DNA of 64,000 nucleotides from Comamonadaceae bacterium (GTDB taxonomy: Bacteria; Pseudomonadota; Gammaproteobacteria; Burkholderiales; Burkholderiaceae_C). The DNA lies in the NCBI GenBank assembly GCA_947442105.1, contig CANEVH010000013.1:1-64000 (forward strand), written 5' to 3'. Below are positions 28,862 to 38,087 of this stretch, one piece after another. How positions within the stretch are numbered: the first letter of the stretch is position 1; the number at the start of each line of letters is the position of its first letter. Both the position numbers and the translations under genes were made by a program. The notes under the pieces were generated by a model. The model was given only the letters and a program-made list of their open reading frames with translations. It was not told where the DNA came from and did no database searches.

Positions 28862-30592
28862 ATGCCCTCCAAACCAACTTTTGAAATCGGCCTCACCATG
28901 GCCGGCGCTGTGTCAGCGGGCGCGTATACCGCTGGCGTGGTGGACTTTTTAATTGAGGCGCTGGACTCCTGGGACGCGGCCAAGCAACGCCAAGCGCAAG
29001 GCCCCCAGATGGAGCCGCTCTGCCCAGACCACGAGGTGGCGCTGCGCGTGGTATCTGGCGCGTCTGCGGGGGCGATTGTGGGCGCCATCGTGGCCGCCAA
29101 TGTGGACCGCCAATGGACGCCTGCGCATGCCGGAAATGTGAACGACCCCGGCCTGCGAAACCCCTTCTACCAATGCTGGGTCAAAGACATCAGCCTTGTC
29201 GCCTTGCTGGGCACCAAAGACCTGGACACCGACGCTGCGCCGGTGTCTGTACTGGACGGCACGGCACTTGATGTCATTGCTAAATCGGCGTTTTCGTTCC
29301 AGGCGCCAGCTATCCATAGATGCTATGTGTCCAACCCCTTGCGCTGCCTGTTTAGCCTGACCAACCTCACGGGTGTTCCATTTAACTATTCGTTGCGGGG
29401 CAATACCGGCCTGAGCCAAGACCTCACCATGCACGCCGACTGCATGCGGTTTGGGGTGCTGAATGCCGGTAGTGCAGCCGCACCCAGCCTGCGCGTGGCC
29501 AGCGACGCAAGCTACGAGTACCCCTTGGCGCCCTGCACAGACGCCAAATGGAACAACGCCGCTTGGAAGCGCTTTGCGCTCGCCGCCCTGGCCTCAGGTG
29601 CATTCCCCTTAGGTCTGCGGCCACGCGCTTTGGAGCGCAACACCTCCGACTACAGCCGCATATTGCTGGCGCAGGCAGATGCCACTGGCGCACCTGTAGC
29701 CATCAGTCCGGCGTGGCCGTCGGCGCAGGACAGCAAATACCCATTTCTCAGCGTGGACGGCGGTTGCGTCAGCAACGAGCCCTTGGAATTGGCACGCGTA
29801 GAACTCTCGGGCAGCCCCTTGCTCAAGAACGAACGCGAAGGCACGGCGGCCCAAAAAGCGATGATCATGATCGACCCCTTTGTCGGCCCCAGCAAGCCCG
29901 GCCCTGTCACCGTTGCGGACAACACTTTGGTGTCGGCCTTGTTCAATCTGCTGGGCGCCACGATTGCACAGGCCCGGTTTTCTGCGGAAGACATTGCCCT
30001 GGCGCAAAACCCTGCAGTTTTCAGCCGCTTCATGGTTGCGCCGCGCCGACCCACGCCACAGCCGCTGCAAGCTGAGGGCGTTCCCGCAGAGGGCCAATGG
30101 CTTGCCAGCGGCGCGCTGGGCGGGTTTGGTGGGTTTTTGGCCGAAGAGTTTCGCGCGCATGACTTTCTGTTGGGGCGGCGCAATTGCCAGCAGTTTTTGG
30201 CGAATCATTTCACGCTGCCGTCAGACAACCCACTTTTTACGGGCTGGCGCGACGAGCCCTTGCTACGAGATTATTTTGGCGTTCCAGGCACCACACCCGG
30301 CAGCGTAGAGCTGCCCATCATCCCGCTGGTGGGCAGTTTGCACCCCCGCCACGGTGCCGCCCAGTCGCTGCCGGACTGGCCCCTTGGCGCCTGCAATCCA
30401 GACTCTTTGCGCGAGCCCCTGCTCACCCGCGCCGACGCGCTGTTCAAAAAGCTGGTCGCCGGCCATGGCCTGTGGGGCTTCTTGGGCAACGCGGCTTGGC
30501 AGATGTACGGCCGCAAAAAGCTCAGCACTTGGGCGCTTGAAAAGCTCACTACAGCCCTGGTTAACCAAGGACTGAAATCGCGCTCAATGTAG
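28862..30592 (+). CDS. Patatin-like phospholipase family protein
   Basis: 576 residues. The patatin oxyanion loop is AGAVSAGAYTAGV (14-26), the nucleophile elbow is GASAG with S68, and the dyad Asp is in DGG (D299). All catalytic pieces are present. The dyad is about 230 residues apart, and a 270-residue C-terminal region follows that contains LFKKLVAGHGLWGFLGNAAWQ, giving a protein much longer than simple patatins. No signal peptide is visible. It is predicted to be a cytoplasmic or membrane-associated acyl hydrolase. It is convergent with the histidine kinase gene. Confidence 0.88.
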   Translation: MPSKPTFEIGLTMAGAVSAGAYTAGVVDFLIEALDSWDAAKQRQAQGPQMEPLCPDHEVALRVVSGASAGAIVGAIVAANVDRQWTPAHAGNVNDPGLRNPFYQCWVKDISLVALLGTKDLDTDAAPVSVLDGTALDVIAKSAFSFQAPAIHRCYVSNPLRCLFSLTNLTGVPFNYSLRGNTGLSQDLTMHADCMRFGVLNAGSAAAPSLRVASDASYEYPLAPCTDAKWNNAAWKRFALAALASGAFPLGLRPRALERNTSDYSRILLAQADATGAPVAISPAWPSAQDSKYPFLSVDGGCVSNEPLELARVELSGSPLLKNEREGTAAQKAMIMIDPFVGPSKPGPVTVADNTLVSALFNLLGATIAQARFSAEDIALAQNPAVFSRFMVAPRRPTPQPLQAEGVPAEGQWLASGALGGFGGFLAEEFRAHDFLLGRRNCQQFLANHFTLPSDNPLFTGWRDEPLLRDYFGVPGTTPGSVELPIIPLVGSLHPRHGAAQSLPDWPLGACNPDSLREPLLTRADALFKKLVAGHGLWGFLGNAAWQMYGRKKLSTWALEKLTTALVNQGLKSRSM

Positions 30593-30620
30593 GCGCTTAG
30601 CGCATGGGCTGGAAAGGGCT

Positions 30621-32483
30621 TTAGGTGGTTAGCGCTTCGCCTTCACGCGTACGTTCTAGTATTTTCAAAATCGCACTTGCCAGCTCCGCTTGTTTGACTG
30701 GTTTGGTAATAAAGGCGTCTACGCCAGCGGCACGTGCTTGATCGCGGGCCGCTTGTAAAACGTCCGCCGTCAGCGCGATGATGGGGGTTTTGGATTGCGG
30801 TGCATGCAAGGCGCGTATTGCCCGCGTGGCGCTGAGTCCATCCATGACGGGCATGTGAATATCCATCAGCACCAGGTCGTAACCCGAGTTTGCCAGGGCC
30901 TCTACAGCAGACATGCCGTTGTCGCAAAAAGTGGCGTTGTAGCCCAAGTGTTGCAGCATCAGCGCCATGTATTTTTGGTTTACTGCGTGGTCTTCAGCTA
31001 CCAAAATTCGCACCGCTTTGGCAGCCTTAGCATGCTGCATAGGGGTTGGTGACGGGGCAGGCGGTGCCACTTCGCGCGGCTTGGAACGCAAGCGCACTGG
31101 CAAACTTAGCTCAAAGGTCGAGCCCTGCGCAGTCACGCTTTGCACCGTGATGTCTCCCCCCATGCGGCGCGCCAGTGACAGTGATATTTGCAGCCCTAAA
31201 CCAATGCCCGAAAATTTGCGCGACAACCCAACGTCGGCCTGGTAAAAGCGCTGAAACAAATTACCCAAGGCATCGCTGCTCATGCCAATGCCGGTGTCTT
31301 GAACGCACAGCTTAAGGTACGTTTCTCCTGGACCGGCGTGGTGGATAGAGGCCTTAAGCACAACCTGACCGCGCTCGGTGAACTTGATGGCGTTGCTAAT
31401 GAGATTGAACAATATTTGCCTTAGCCGTGTGGGGTCGGTGTCTATCCAGTGGTGTGGGCTAAGCGTGCTGTGCAACTCAAAGCGCAAGTGCTTTTGTGCT
31501 GCCAAGGGCTTGAATGTCGCCTCAATGTGAGAGAGAAAGTTTTGCAAACCAAGGCGCTCCAGACGCAAAGTGATCTTGCCTTGTTCAAGTGCCGACATGT
31601 CCAATATGTCATTGAGCAATTGCAGCAAGTGGCTCGCGGAATCGTTGGAAATGCTCACCAGTTCGGCCTGCTGTGGCGTCAAGTCCGTGGCTTTTAATAA
31701 ACTCAGCAAACCCATAATTCCGTTGAAAGGCGTACGCAATTCATGGCTCATATTGGCCAGAAACAGGCTTTTGCCTTGGTTCGCGCTTACAGCTTCCTCC
31801 TGGGCTTTTTGCAACTTTTCGTTCAACGCATTGAGAGCGATTTTTTCTTGCCGCTGAATTTTGCTGCGCCGCAACCATGCGCCCGCCACGAGAAGCATCA
31901 GCGCGAGCTGACCCAATGTCAGACCCACAATTTGCAAGTTTTGGCGCAGCAAGCTGTGGTTTTGGTCTTCGACCAAGCGTGAGGCTTGCAGGTCGGCAGC
32001 ATTGCCCAGGGCCAGCGATTCGGCGGCAAATGCCTGTACCGCTTGAAACAGCCGCGCAAGCTGAGGCCTGTCGGGTCTGTCACCTGCGAGAGCCGCGTCG
32101 GCGCGGTTGGCAAAGTCTTCCATCTGCGCAAGCGCTTGTGCGACCTGGGGGTCTTGCAATAACAACTCGGACCCTGGCGCATTGCGCACCACATCCACTT
32201 TGCTGCTAAAGACGTCCAAACGGGTGCGCAAGGCGTCGATGGACGGTGGCGAGCGCGAATTCAAATACGCGTCCAAACAGGCTACAAAACGCAAGAACTC
32301 CCGGTCCAACAAAAATGCAGGCGCGGTCACCGAATCCACACGCCGACTCACTTGCGCGTTGAGCGATTGGCGTTGTTTCCACTCAAAACCCAGCAAGCAC
32401 ACCATGGCTACAGCAATGGTGACTGCGGCCACCAGGAGTGCCGCACCGTAAGGAGAAGACGGGGAGCGCTCGGGTGTTGACAA
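30621..32483 (-). CDS. Hybrid sensor histidine kinase/response regulator
   Basis: 620 residues if started at the TTG at 32483; a TTG at 32516 would add 11. Two membrane helices (about 13-33 and 186-204) flank a 150-residue periplasmic helical sensor. A short coiled coil follows, then HisKA with [12 protein letters not shown] (H247), HATPase with GIGMSSD and [18 protein letters not shown], and a C-terminal receiver with D541 (LMDIHMP) and KP. The overlap with the upstream molybdopterin-fold gene suggests translational coupling and a shared signal. No DNA-binding output protein is adjacent, so the phosphate acceptor is elsewhere. Confidence 0.92.
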   Translation of the reverse strand: MSTPERSPSSPYGAALLVAAVTIAVAMVCLLGFEWKQRQSLNAQVSRRVDSVTAPAFLLDREFLRFVACLDAYLNSRSPPSIDALRTRLDVFSSKVDVVRNAPGSELLLQDPQVAQALAQMEDFANRADAALAGDRPDRPQLARLFQAVQAFAAESLALGNAADLQASRLVEDQNHSLLRQNLQIVGLTLGQLALMLLVAGAWLRRSKIQRQEKIALNALNEKLQKAQEEAVSANQGKSLFLANMSHELRTPFNGIMGLLSLLKATDLTPQQAELVSISNDSASHLLQLLNDILDMSALEQGKITLRLERLGLQNFLSHIEATFKPLAAQKHLRFELHSTLSPHHWIDTDPTRLRQILFNLISNAIKFTERGQVVLKASIHHAGPGETYLKLCVQDTGIGMSSDALGNLFQRFYQADVGLSRKFSGIGLGLQISLSLARRMGGDITVQSVTAQGSTFELSLPVRLRSKPREVAPPAPSPTPMQHAKAAKAVRILVAEDHAVNQKYMALMLQHLGYNATFCDNGMSAVEALANSGYDLVLMDIHMPVMDGLSATRAIRALHAPQSKTPIIALTADVLQAARDQARAAGVDAFITKPVKQAELASAILKILERTREGEALTT

Positions 32484-32485
32484 AG

Positions 32486-33028
32486 TTATTCCAGGCGCAA
32501 AGACTTGAGCTGCCAAATCGAGCGTTCATAAAAGCGCACCGATTGCAACTCGGGCTTGCTGTCATAGGGATACACCACAAACAGCGGACCCTTGTTTTTG
32601 GGGGTTAGCGTCTCGCCGTCGATTTGGTGGGCTAACACCATGTCGTAGAGAACGCTGTCCGAAAACGGGATTTTGGTCCGGTAGTCATCTATGGCCACGG
32701 CGTTGATAGTCTCACCTTTTACTTTGGCGGCAGCCAATACGTCGCGCAGCAGCGGACCGGTAAATTTCACTGGCTTTTTGTACCACGGTGTTTGTGCTAC
32801 AAAACTGTGCTGGGGTAGGCTTTTGATAAACGCCATGCCGTAGCTGGCCACTGGTGCGACATCGTTAGTGAGAGTGCCAGATGAAGCAGTCCCTGGGCCT
32901 TGGCTCGCCGCAACTGGCGCATAAATGCGCAGCACCACCGGGTCCGCCGCCGCGGCAGCATGGGGTGCATAAGCTGTCAGTAGCGCCCCATATATCCAAG
33001 CCACTGTCTTGCGTTTTTGCCTGTTCAT
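32486..33028 (-). CDS. Periplasmic protein with sulfite-oxidase-type molybdopterin-binding fold
   Basis: 180 residues from the ATG at 33028. It has an N-terminal Sec signal (basic NRQKRK then hydrophobic, cut near AHAAAA). The core pattern [37 protein letters not shown] matches the oxidoreductase molybdopterin-binding (SUOX-like) domain. It lacks the conserved cysteine that ligates molybdenum in true sulfite oxidases (none is visible after the signal), so catalysis is doubtful. It is immediately upstream of, and reads into, the hybrid kinase gene. A role as the kinase's periplasmic sensor partner is inference. Confidence 0.82.
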   Translation of the reverse strand: MNRQKRKTVAWIYGALLTAYAPHAAAAADPVVLRIYAPVAASQGPGTASSGTLTNDVAPVASYGMAFIKSLPQHSFVAQTPWYKKPVKFTGPLLRDVLAAAKVKGETINAVAIDDYRTKIPFSDSVLYDMVLAHQIDGETLTPKNKGPLFVVYPYDSKPELQSVRFYERSIWQLKSLRLE

Positions 33029-33356
33029 GGTGTGTTTTCCTTTGATTGTTGGATGTTGCAAGCTTTGCTTCGCGCCTGCGCAAGCGCTTAGCTGACCATG
33101 CCCAAGACCCATTCACGGCCTTGCTACGAAATTGGCGATGATTTCAATTGTATTGTTTTTAATGCATTTTGAATATTTTTGGAATTGTGCTCTGTGGCTC
33201 CCAATTCCCATGCGGCTTTGCGCTATGTGTCCAACACAAAGCGAGCAACAAGTGCCCAGCCATGCGTTGGCGTTTGCCTGCGGTATGCACATTGCATATC
33301 AGGCGATGAAGCAAGAGACGGCTTTGACCGACGCAACAACCAGTAAGCCCGCCGCC
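33029..33356. other. Intergenic region upstream of the kinase pair
   Basis: 328 bp with no gene. A strongly AT-rich block around 33134-33190 (TTTCAATTGTATTG, TTTTTAATGCATTTTG) probably carries the promoter of the minus-strand molybdopterin-fold/kinase pair. Confidence 0.5.
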
Positions 33357-33995
33357 TCAGGTGCCGCCCACATAGGGATTGCGCACGCGCTCCGCGCCAA
33401 AGCTACTTTCCGGGCCGTGGCCGGGGATGAACACGGTGTCATTACCCATGGGCCACAGGCGCTGGGTGATGCTGTGGATCAGCGTGGCGTGGTCGCCCTG
33501 CGGAAAGTCGGTGCGGCCAATGCTGCCGGCAAACAGCACGTCGCCCACAAAAGCGCGGCCTATATCCGGCGAATAAAACACCACATGGCCGGGCGTGTGG
33601 CCGGGGCAGTGGCGCACTTGCAGGGTGTAGGGGCCTAGCGTGACGGTGTCACCGTCATGCAACCAGCGCGTGGGCGTGAACGGGCGCGAGGGCGGAAAGC
33701 CATACGCGGCAGCCGCCATGGGCATGCCGTCAATCCAAAACTGGTCCGCCGGGTGCGGCCCAATGATGGGCAGGCGCAGCAACTCGGCCAAATCGGCCGT
33801 GGCGCCCGCATGGTCCAGATGGCCGTGGGTGATCCAGATTTGCTCCAGCGTCACACCCAGGCGTTTGACGGTGGCCAGCAGCAGGTCCATATCCCCACCG
33901 GGGTCAATGATGGCGGCGCGGTGCTCTTCATCGCACCACACGATGGAGCAGTTTTGTTGAAAGGCGGTGACGGGGACGGTTTGGTAGTGCAGCAT
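33357..33995 (-). CDS. MBL-fold metallo-hydrolase (glyoxalase II-like, YcbL type)
   Basis: 212 residues with the binuclear zinc motif THGHLDHAG (H57, H59, D61, H62), HCPGHTPGH for the third histidine, and C-terminal IPGHGPESSFGAE. It is the short YcbL/PA1813-like glyoxalase II subgroup lacking the C-terminal GSH domain of GloB. It probably hydrolyses a thioester such as S-lactoylglutathione. It is a single gene in the minus-strand block. Confidence 0.92.
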   Translation of the reverse strand: MLHYQTVPVTAFQQNCSIVWCDEEHRAAIIDPGGDMDLLLATVKRLGVTLEQIWITHGHLDHAGATADLAELLRLPIIGPHPADQFWIDGMPMAAAAYGFPPSRPFTPTRWLHDGDTVTLGPYTLQVRHCPGHTPGHVVFYSPDIGRAFVGDVLFAGSIGRTDFPQGDHATLIHSITQRLWPMGNDTVFIPGHGPESSFGAERVRNPYVGGT

Positions 33996-34043
33996 GGGGA
34001 TGTATCGCGTTGCGGGCTGAGAACGTGCTTGGCGCGGGGCGTT

Positions 34044-34499
34044 TTATTCGAGCACATCTTGCAGGTAGATCACTTCCATTTCGCCGTGTGACGCAAAACC
34101 TGCGTCATTGGTCAAAAAGAAACTGCATCCTGCCAGGGCGGCTGTTGCGTAATGCAAGGCATCAATCAATTTCATACCGCGTTTAGGTGCAAGCTCCGCA
34201 GCCAGTTCGAACACTTGGGTGGTGTGCGGTAAGACGGAGATAAATTCCTCGTTGGAAAAAAATGCCTTGAACTCGCTGATCCGCATCACATCATCGACTT
34301 GGTAGGGCTTAAAAAGTGTTTCGGCCACCGCCGCATCGCCCGTGCAGGCAAACGATAAACCCTCGTCGAACAACTGAAAAAACGGCAGCACGGCATCGAA
34401 ATACCGCGCATGCCGTTCTAGAAAATAGACAAAGATATTCGTGTCGATATAGACCCGCTGGCCGTGTAGACGCGGCAGCAGGGTGCTTATCTTTTCCAT
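34044..34499 (-). CDS. PIN-domain toxin (VapC-like ribonuclease)
   Basis: 151 residues from the ATG at 34499. The acidic PIN residues are all present: D19 (YIDTNIF), E60 (AVAETL), D113 (LIDALHYATA) and D132 (TNDAGF). It is predicted to be a Mg-dependent RNase of a type II toxin-antitoxin pair. Its start lies 13 bp inside the antitoxin gene, so the two are coupled. The in-frame extension upstream overlaps the antitoxin gene and was rejected. Confidence 0.93.
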   Translation of the reverse strand: MEKISTLLPRLHGQRVYIDTNIFVYFLERHARYFDAVLPFFQLFDEGLSFACTGDAAVAETLFKPYQVDDVMRISEFKAFFSNEEFISVLPHTTQVFELAAELAPKRGMKLIDALHYATAALAGCSFFLTNDAGFASHGEMEVIYLQDVLE

Positions 34500-34753
34500 G
34501 AATCGCGGATTTCTTGCACGCTTGCGTCCACCTCTGCGGGCGTGTTGCCCCACAGCCCTTTGCCTACGCCCGCAAACGACATCAGGCTGCGTTTGGTGGC
34601 GTGTCTTTTTTGAGGGATAAGCATCAGCACGCCATTGGAAAGCCGCGCCTCCATGGAGTCGTTGATGGAAACCTGGTTTTTCTTGCTCCACTCTTGAAGC
34701 AACTCTGCGGGAATGGTGACTTGGCCCTTTTCCCTTAGCTTGACCTGTGCCAT
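34487..34753 (-). CDS. AbrB/MazE-like antitoxin
   Basis: 88 residues from the ATG at 34753. The N-terminal SpoVT/AbrB domain reads MAQVKLREKGQVTIPAELL and is followed by a charged C-terminus (PAEVDASVQEIRDSWKR). It is the antitoxin and autorepressor for the PIN toxin that overlaps its end. The pair follows the VapBC layout with an AbrB-type antitoxin. Confidence 0.93.
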   Translation of the reverse strand: MAQVKLREKGQVTIPAELLQEWSKKNQVSINDSMEARLSNGVLMLIPQKRHATKRSLMSFAGVGKGLWGNTPAEVDASVQEIRDSWKR

Positions 34754-34951
34754 GGATGCGACCCCTTGGATGGTGGGAAATGACAAATGATTTCTTAATT
34801 GGGATTCTAGTGCGGCAAAAAACCAAGGCGCGCTGCGCCGTCAAGGAGCGCCAGCGGGTCTTGCGTAAGCTCGCTCAACGCGCCTATAACAAACAAGGGG
34901 ATGTAGCTGGTGCCCACCGAACCGCCTGTTTGAAAACCTGATGAAAATCAA

Positions 34952-35629
34952 TCAGTTAAGTGGTGTTTCTTGAGAGGTAGCGATCTCAGCACACTTTGCT
35001 TTGAGTTGTTCAACAGTCAGTAGTGGGTCACCTCGGTGCAGCATCCGATGGCAGTTTGAACAAACGAGCGCCAAGTCTTCGATCTTTGTCTTTTTGATGC
35101 CGCCGAGCTGGGAGATTGGTGTCTTGTGGTGCGCTTCAATGAAGGCACGACCAATTTCCCCGAAGTGAGCAGCGAAATTGAACTGGCAAACCTCGCACTC
35201 AAGCTTTCCCGTCTTGGCAAGCCGCTGCGCTTTCGCGTTCCGAGCAATCTTGCCGTCACGCTCAAAATATCGATGGTTTTCGAATTTCTCTTTTCCTTCT
35301 GGAAATGCGGACTCATCGTCCTCAATTACGATTTCGTTTTTAGGCAATACATCTACCAAATTGGAGGCTGTTTCAATTTGATTTGGGTGCGGCGTGCGTA
35401 TGCCGTCGAAAAAATGGCAGATTGAGCACCCGGAATGGCCCGGGCGATGTTCCGCATGTGCCCGAGTGGTGTTGTTGCGACCAGCTCGCATTAGGACTAT
35501 GGGGCCATGACATTCCAGACAACGAACGGTAAGTCCTGGACGGTTTATTCCAGTTTGTACGGGCACAACTGACCATCTTCCGTCAATCCAAGCTTCGCAG
35601 TAACTATTTGAATGTGCGATGGTCACCAT
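34952..35629 (-). CDS. HNH endonuclease domain protein
   Basis: 225 residues. The C-terminal HNH fold has zinc cysteines C145/C148 (CEVC) and C190/C193, catalytic HH at 167-168 (EAHHKTPIS), and NCH at 192-194. The N-terminal half has a second set of cysteines (C37, C40, C68, C71) that could bind zinc or modified DNA. It resembles McrA-type or orphan restriction nucleases; no methyltransferase is adjacent, so a solitary modification-dependent or phage-directed nuclease is possible. The low GC content suggests transfer. Confidence 0.85.
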   Translation of the reverse strand: MVTIAHSNSYCEAWIDGRWSVVPVQTGINRPGLTVRCLECHGPIVLMRAGRNNTTRAHAEHRPGHSGCSICHFFDGIRTPHPNQIETASNLVDVLPKNEIVIEDDESAFPEGKEKFENHRYFERDGKIARNAKAQRLAKTGKLECEVCQFNFAAHFGEIGRAFIEAHHKTPISQLGGIKKTKIEDLALVCSNCHRMLHRGDPLLTVEQLKAKCAEIATSQETPLN

Positions 35630-36079
35630 AGATACCTAACACTTAACGTTTATCTACCGCGCCAGCCAATCGAGCCAGCGGCGGTGACGGCATTTGCGGT
35701 AGATGAACCATGTCGAGCTAAACCGCCACAAAGGCGGCAGTGTGTAAATTTTTCGATAGGGGATGGATATTTTCAGCCTCTACAGTCACTTTCATTATGG
35801 CCTGTTTGCTCGCCCACAAAGGCCCGTTTTCAGTTGCAATGGCGCACTCTTCCACGCGCACCGACACTTTTTGCCAGCCCATAAGCAGCGCTACGCCGGT
35901 GGTACCCAGTGTTGGCTTTTCTGGCGCCGCGCCAGAATGATTTTGTTCTTACGAGCGGGCCGCATTCAGCGCACGGGCTTTGACGTGGCACAGGCGCAAA
36001 CCCTTTTCTGCCTGTCGCCTGTGCCCCAGGTCCGTCCACCAGAGTGTGCGAAAGTGAGCCACTGCTAACTTCGCCACAC
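35630..36079. other. Intergenic region, HNH nuclease to MFS
   Basis: 450 bp without a supported gene. A few short frames exist (for example 35740-35940 plus), but they lack ribosome sites and recognisable content. The region is AT-rich near 35735-35790. Confidence 0.5.
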
Positions 36080-37285
36080 ATGATGACCCCCCACAAACCC
36101 AGCGTTGAAGACTTTGCCCGCATTGGCGGCCTAGAAGCCATGGTGCGCGGCGGCACGTTGTCGGTTTTTCCGCTGGTGATGTACCGGGCCTGGGGCAGTG
36201 CGGCGGTGGTGTCGCAAATCTATTTCGCCATTGGGCTGGTGTCGCTGTTTACTGCGCTGATGGTGCCGGCGCTGGCGCGGCGCTTTCCACGGCGCAGCAT
36301 TTACCTGTGCGCCAGTGGTCTGTATTTGGCGGGCGCTTTTTTTGGTGCGCTGGGCGGCCAATGCACCACGCTGGCGCTGTTGTGCAGCGTAATGGCGACG
36401 GCTATTTGCTTTGTCTGCTTTAACGCCTATGTGTTGGACCACGTTGCAAAAACCGACTTTGGCAGATTAGAGACTTTGCGTCTGTTTTATGGCGGCGTGG
36501 GCTGGGTGGTGGGGCCGGCGCTGGGCGTGTGGCTGCTGGGGGTGGCCGACTGGGCGCCGTTTGCCCTGGTGGGAGCAGCCGCTGCACTGATTGTGCTGCT
36601 GGTGGCCAGAACGCCGCTGGGCAATGGCAAAGCGATTGCCAAGGCGCGGTCGGCGCACCGTAGCCACCCGCTGGCGCATGTGCAGCGCTTTTTCGCCCAG
36701 CCACGGCTGGTGACGGGGTGGTTGATACCGGTTATCCGCTCCTGCGGCTGGTGGTTTTACTTTGTGTATGTGGGTATTTTTGCGCTGGAGAACGGTTTGG
36801 GCGACACAGTGGGCGGCTTGGCCTCGTCGCTGGCGAATATGGGGCTGTTCATGGCGCCGCTGATGCTGCGCTGGATGCGGCGCCACTCGGTGCGCAAGGC
36901 GGTGCGCGCGGGCTGCTTGGGCGGCGGGGTCTTGTTTTTGGCGGCTACGCTGCTCTCGCCGTGGCCCTGGGGAACGGTGGCCTTGCTTGTATTGGGAACC
37001 TATTTTTTGGTGCTGCTTGACACCTGCGCGGGCCTGCCTTTTTTGATGGCGGTCAAGCCCTCGGAGCGCACTGAAATGTCGGCGGTGTATTCGAGTTTTC
37101 GCGACGCGTCTGGCATATTGTCGCCCGGCATTGCCTGGCTGGTGTTGCAGTTTTTCCCGGTAGTGGGGGTGTTCGCCGTGGCCGGGGTGGCCTTGCTGGC
37201 CGCGTGGCTGGTGGCGGGCAAGCTGCACCCAGACCTAGGGGTGACCGGTGCAGCGCGGCAGCGCAACAAGCTGCCGACCGCCTGA
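36080..37285 (+). CDS. MFS transporter
   Basis: About 401 residues from the tandem ATGATG at 36080/36083; an upstream in-frame GTG at 36044 is less likely. Twelve hydrophobic segments are visible, with a central cytoplasmic loop (GKAIAKARSAHRSHPL). It is an inner-membrane major facilitator. The substrate is not predictable. It is a single gene, convergent with the trhA-like gene. Confidence 0.85.
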   Translation: MMTPHKPSVEDFARIGGLEAMVRGGTLSVFPLVMYRAWGSAAVVSQIYFAIGLVSLFTALMVPALARRFPRRSIYLCASGLYLAGAFFGALGGQCTTLALLCSVMATAICFVCFNAYVLDHVAKTDFGRLETLRLFYGGVGWVVGPALGVWLLGVADWAPFALVGAAAALIVLLVARTPLGNGKAIAKARSAHRSHPLAHVQRFFAQPRLVTGWLIPVIRSCGWWFYFVYVGIFALENGLGDTVGGLASSLANMGLFMAPLMLRWMRRHSVRKAVRAGCLGGGVLFLAATLLSPWPWGTVALLVLGTYFLVLLDTCAGLPFLMAVKPSERTEMSAVYSSFRDASGILSPGIAWLVLQFFPVVGVFAVAGVALLAAWLVAGKLHPDLGVTGAARQRNKLPTA

Positions 37286-37338
37286 CCTAAGCGCCGCGCT
37301 CACTGCCGTGGGCGCGCGCCTAAGCCAGACGCACCGCG

Positions 37339-38016
37339 CTAGCCGGAATAGCCCATCACCGCCACCACGTGCAAGCCGGTTCCGGCCGCGACAAAGGCGT
37401 GCCAAATGGCGTGCGCATAACGCACCCGGTGGTCCAGCACAAAAAACACCACGCCCAGGGTGTAGGCCATGCCGCCGGCCAGCAACCAGCCCAGTCCCGC
37501 CAGAGGCACGCGCTCCAACATGGGCACAGCGGCCACCACCACCAGCCAGCCCATGGCCAAGTACAGGCCGGTGGACGCCCAAGGGTGGGACAGGCGGTCA
37601 AAGGCCTTGAGCGCTACCCCCGCAGCAGCCAGCGTCCAGACCACGCCAAACAAGGACCAGCCCCAGGGTCCGGCCAATGCGCCCAAAGCAAACGGCGTGT
37701 AGCTGCCGGCAATGAATAGGTAAATCGCGCTGTAGTCCAGCTTGAGCAGGATGCGCTTGGCCCGCCCCGGCGGCAGCGCGTGGTACAGCGTGGACGTAAA
37801 GTAAAGCAGCACCATGGTGGCGCCAAACACGGCCACGCCCACAATGGCCGAGGGATGGCGGTGGCTGGCTGCCGCAATCAAAAACGGCACAGTGGCCAGG
37901 GCGGCCAAAAGCGCCACGCCATGGCTCACCGCGTTGGCTATCTCTTCACCCAAAGTTTGGTCGCGTTCGGTCATGGCGCCATTGTGCGCGTGCGCCGTGG
38001 CAGACGTTTGATGCAT
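37339..38016 (-). CDS. trhA: Hemolysin III / TrhA-family membrane protein (PAQR)
   Basis: 225 residues if started at the ATG at 38016, or 211 from the ATG at 37974. Seven hydrophobic segments carry the PAQR/YqfA signature: EEIANAVSHGVAL at the start, STLYHALPP, KLDYSAIYLFIAGSYTPF, and the C-terminal HAIWHAFVAAGTGLH. Conserved Ser, His and Asp form the likely metal site. The family affects membrane-lipid homeostasis. It is divergent from the HD-domain gene. Confidence 0.92.
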   Translation of the reverse strand: MHQTSATAHAHNGAMTERDQTLGEEIANAVSHGVALLAALATVPFLIAAASHRHPSAIVGVAVFGATMVLLYFTSTLYHALPPGRAKRILLKLDYSAIYLFIAGSYTPFALGALAGPWGWSLFGVVWTLAAAGVALKAFDRLSHPWASTGLYLAMGWLVVVAAVPMLERVPLAGLGWLLAGGMAYTLGVVFFVLDHRVRYAHAIWHAFVAAGTGLHVVAVMGYSG

Positions 38017-38087
38017 CTCACGAGCGACCAGGCCAGCGGGCGCGGCAGTGCCATACTGCAAGCCCCCTTGCCCTGGAGAATCGTCGT

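Noticed and set aside
34795-34951. Short basic frame before the AbrB gene considered as a gene fragment
   Set aside because: No start with a ribosome site and no similarity that I recognise.
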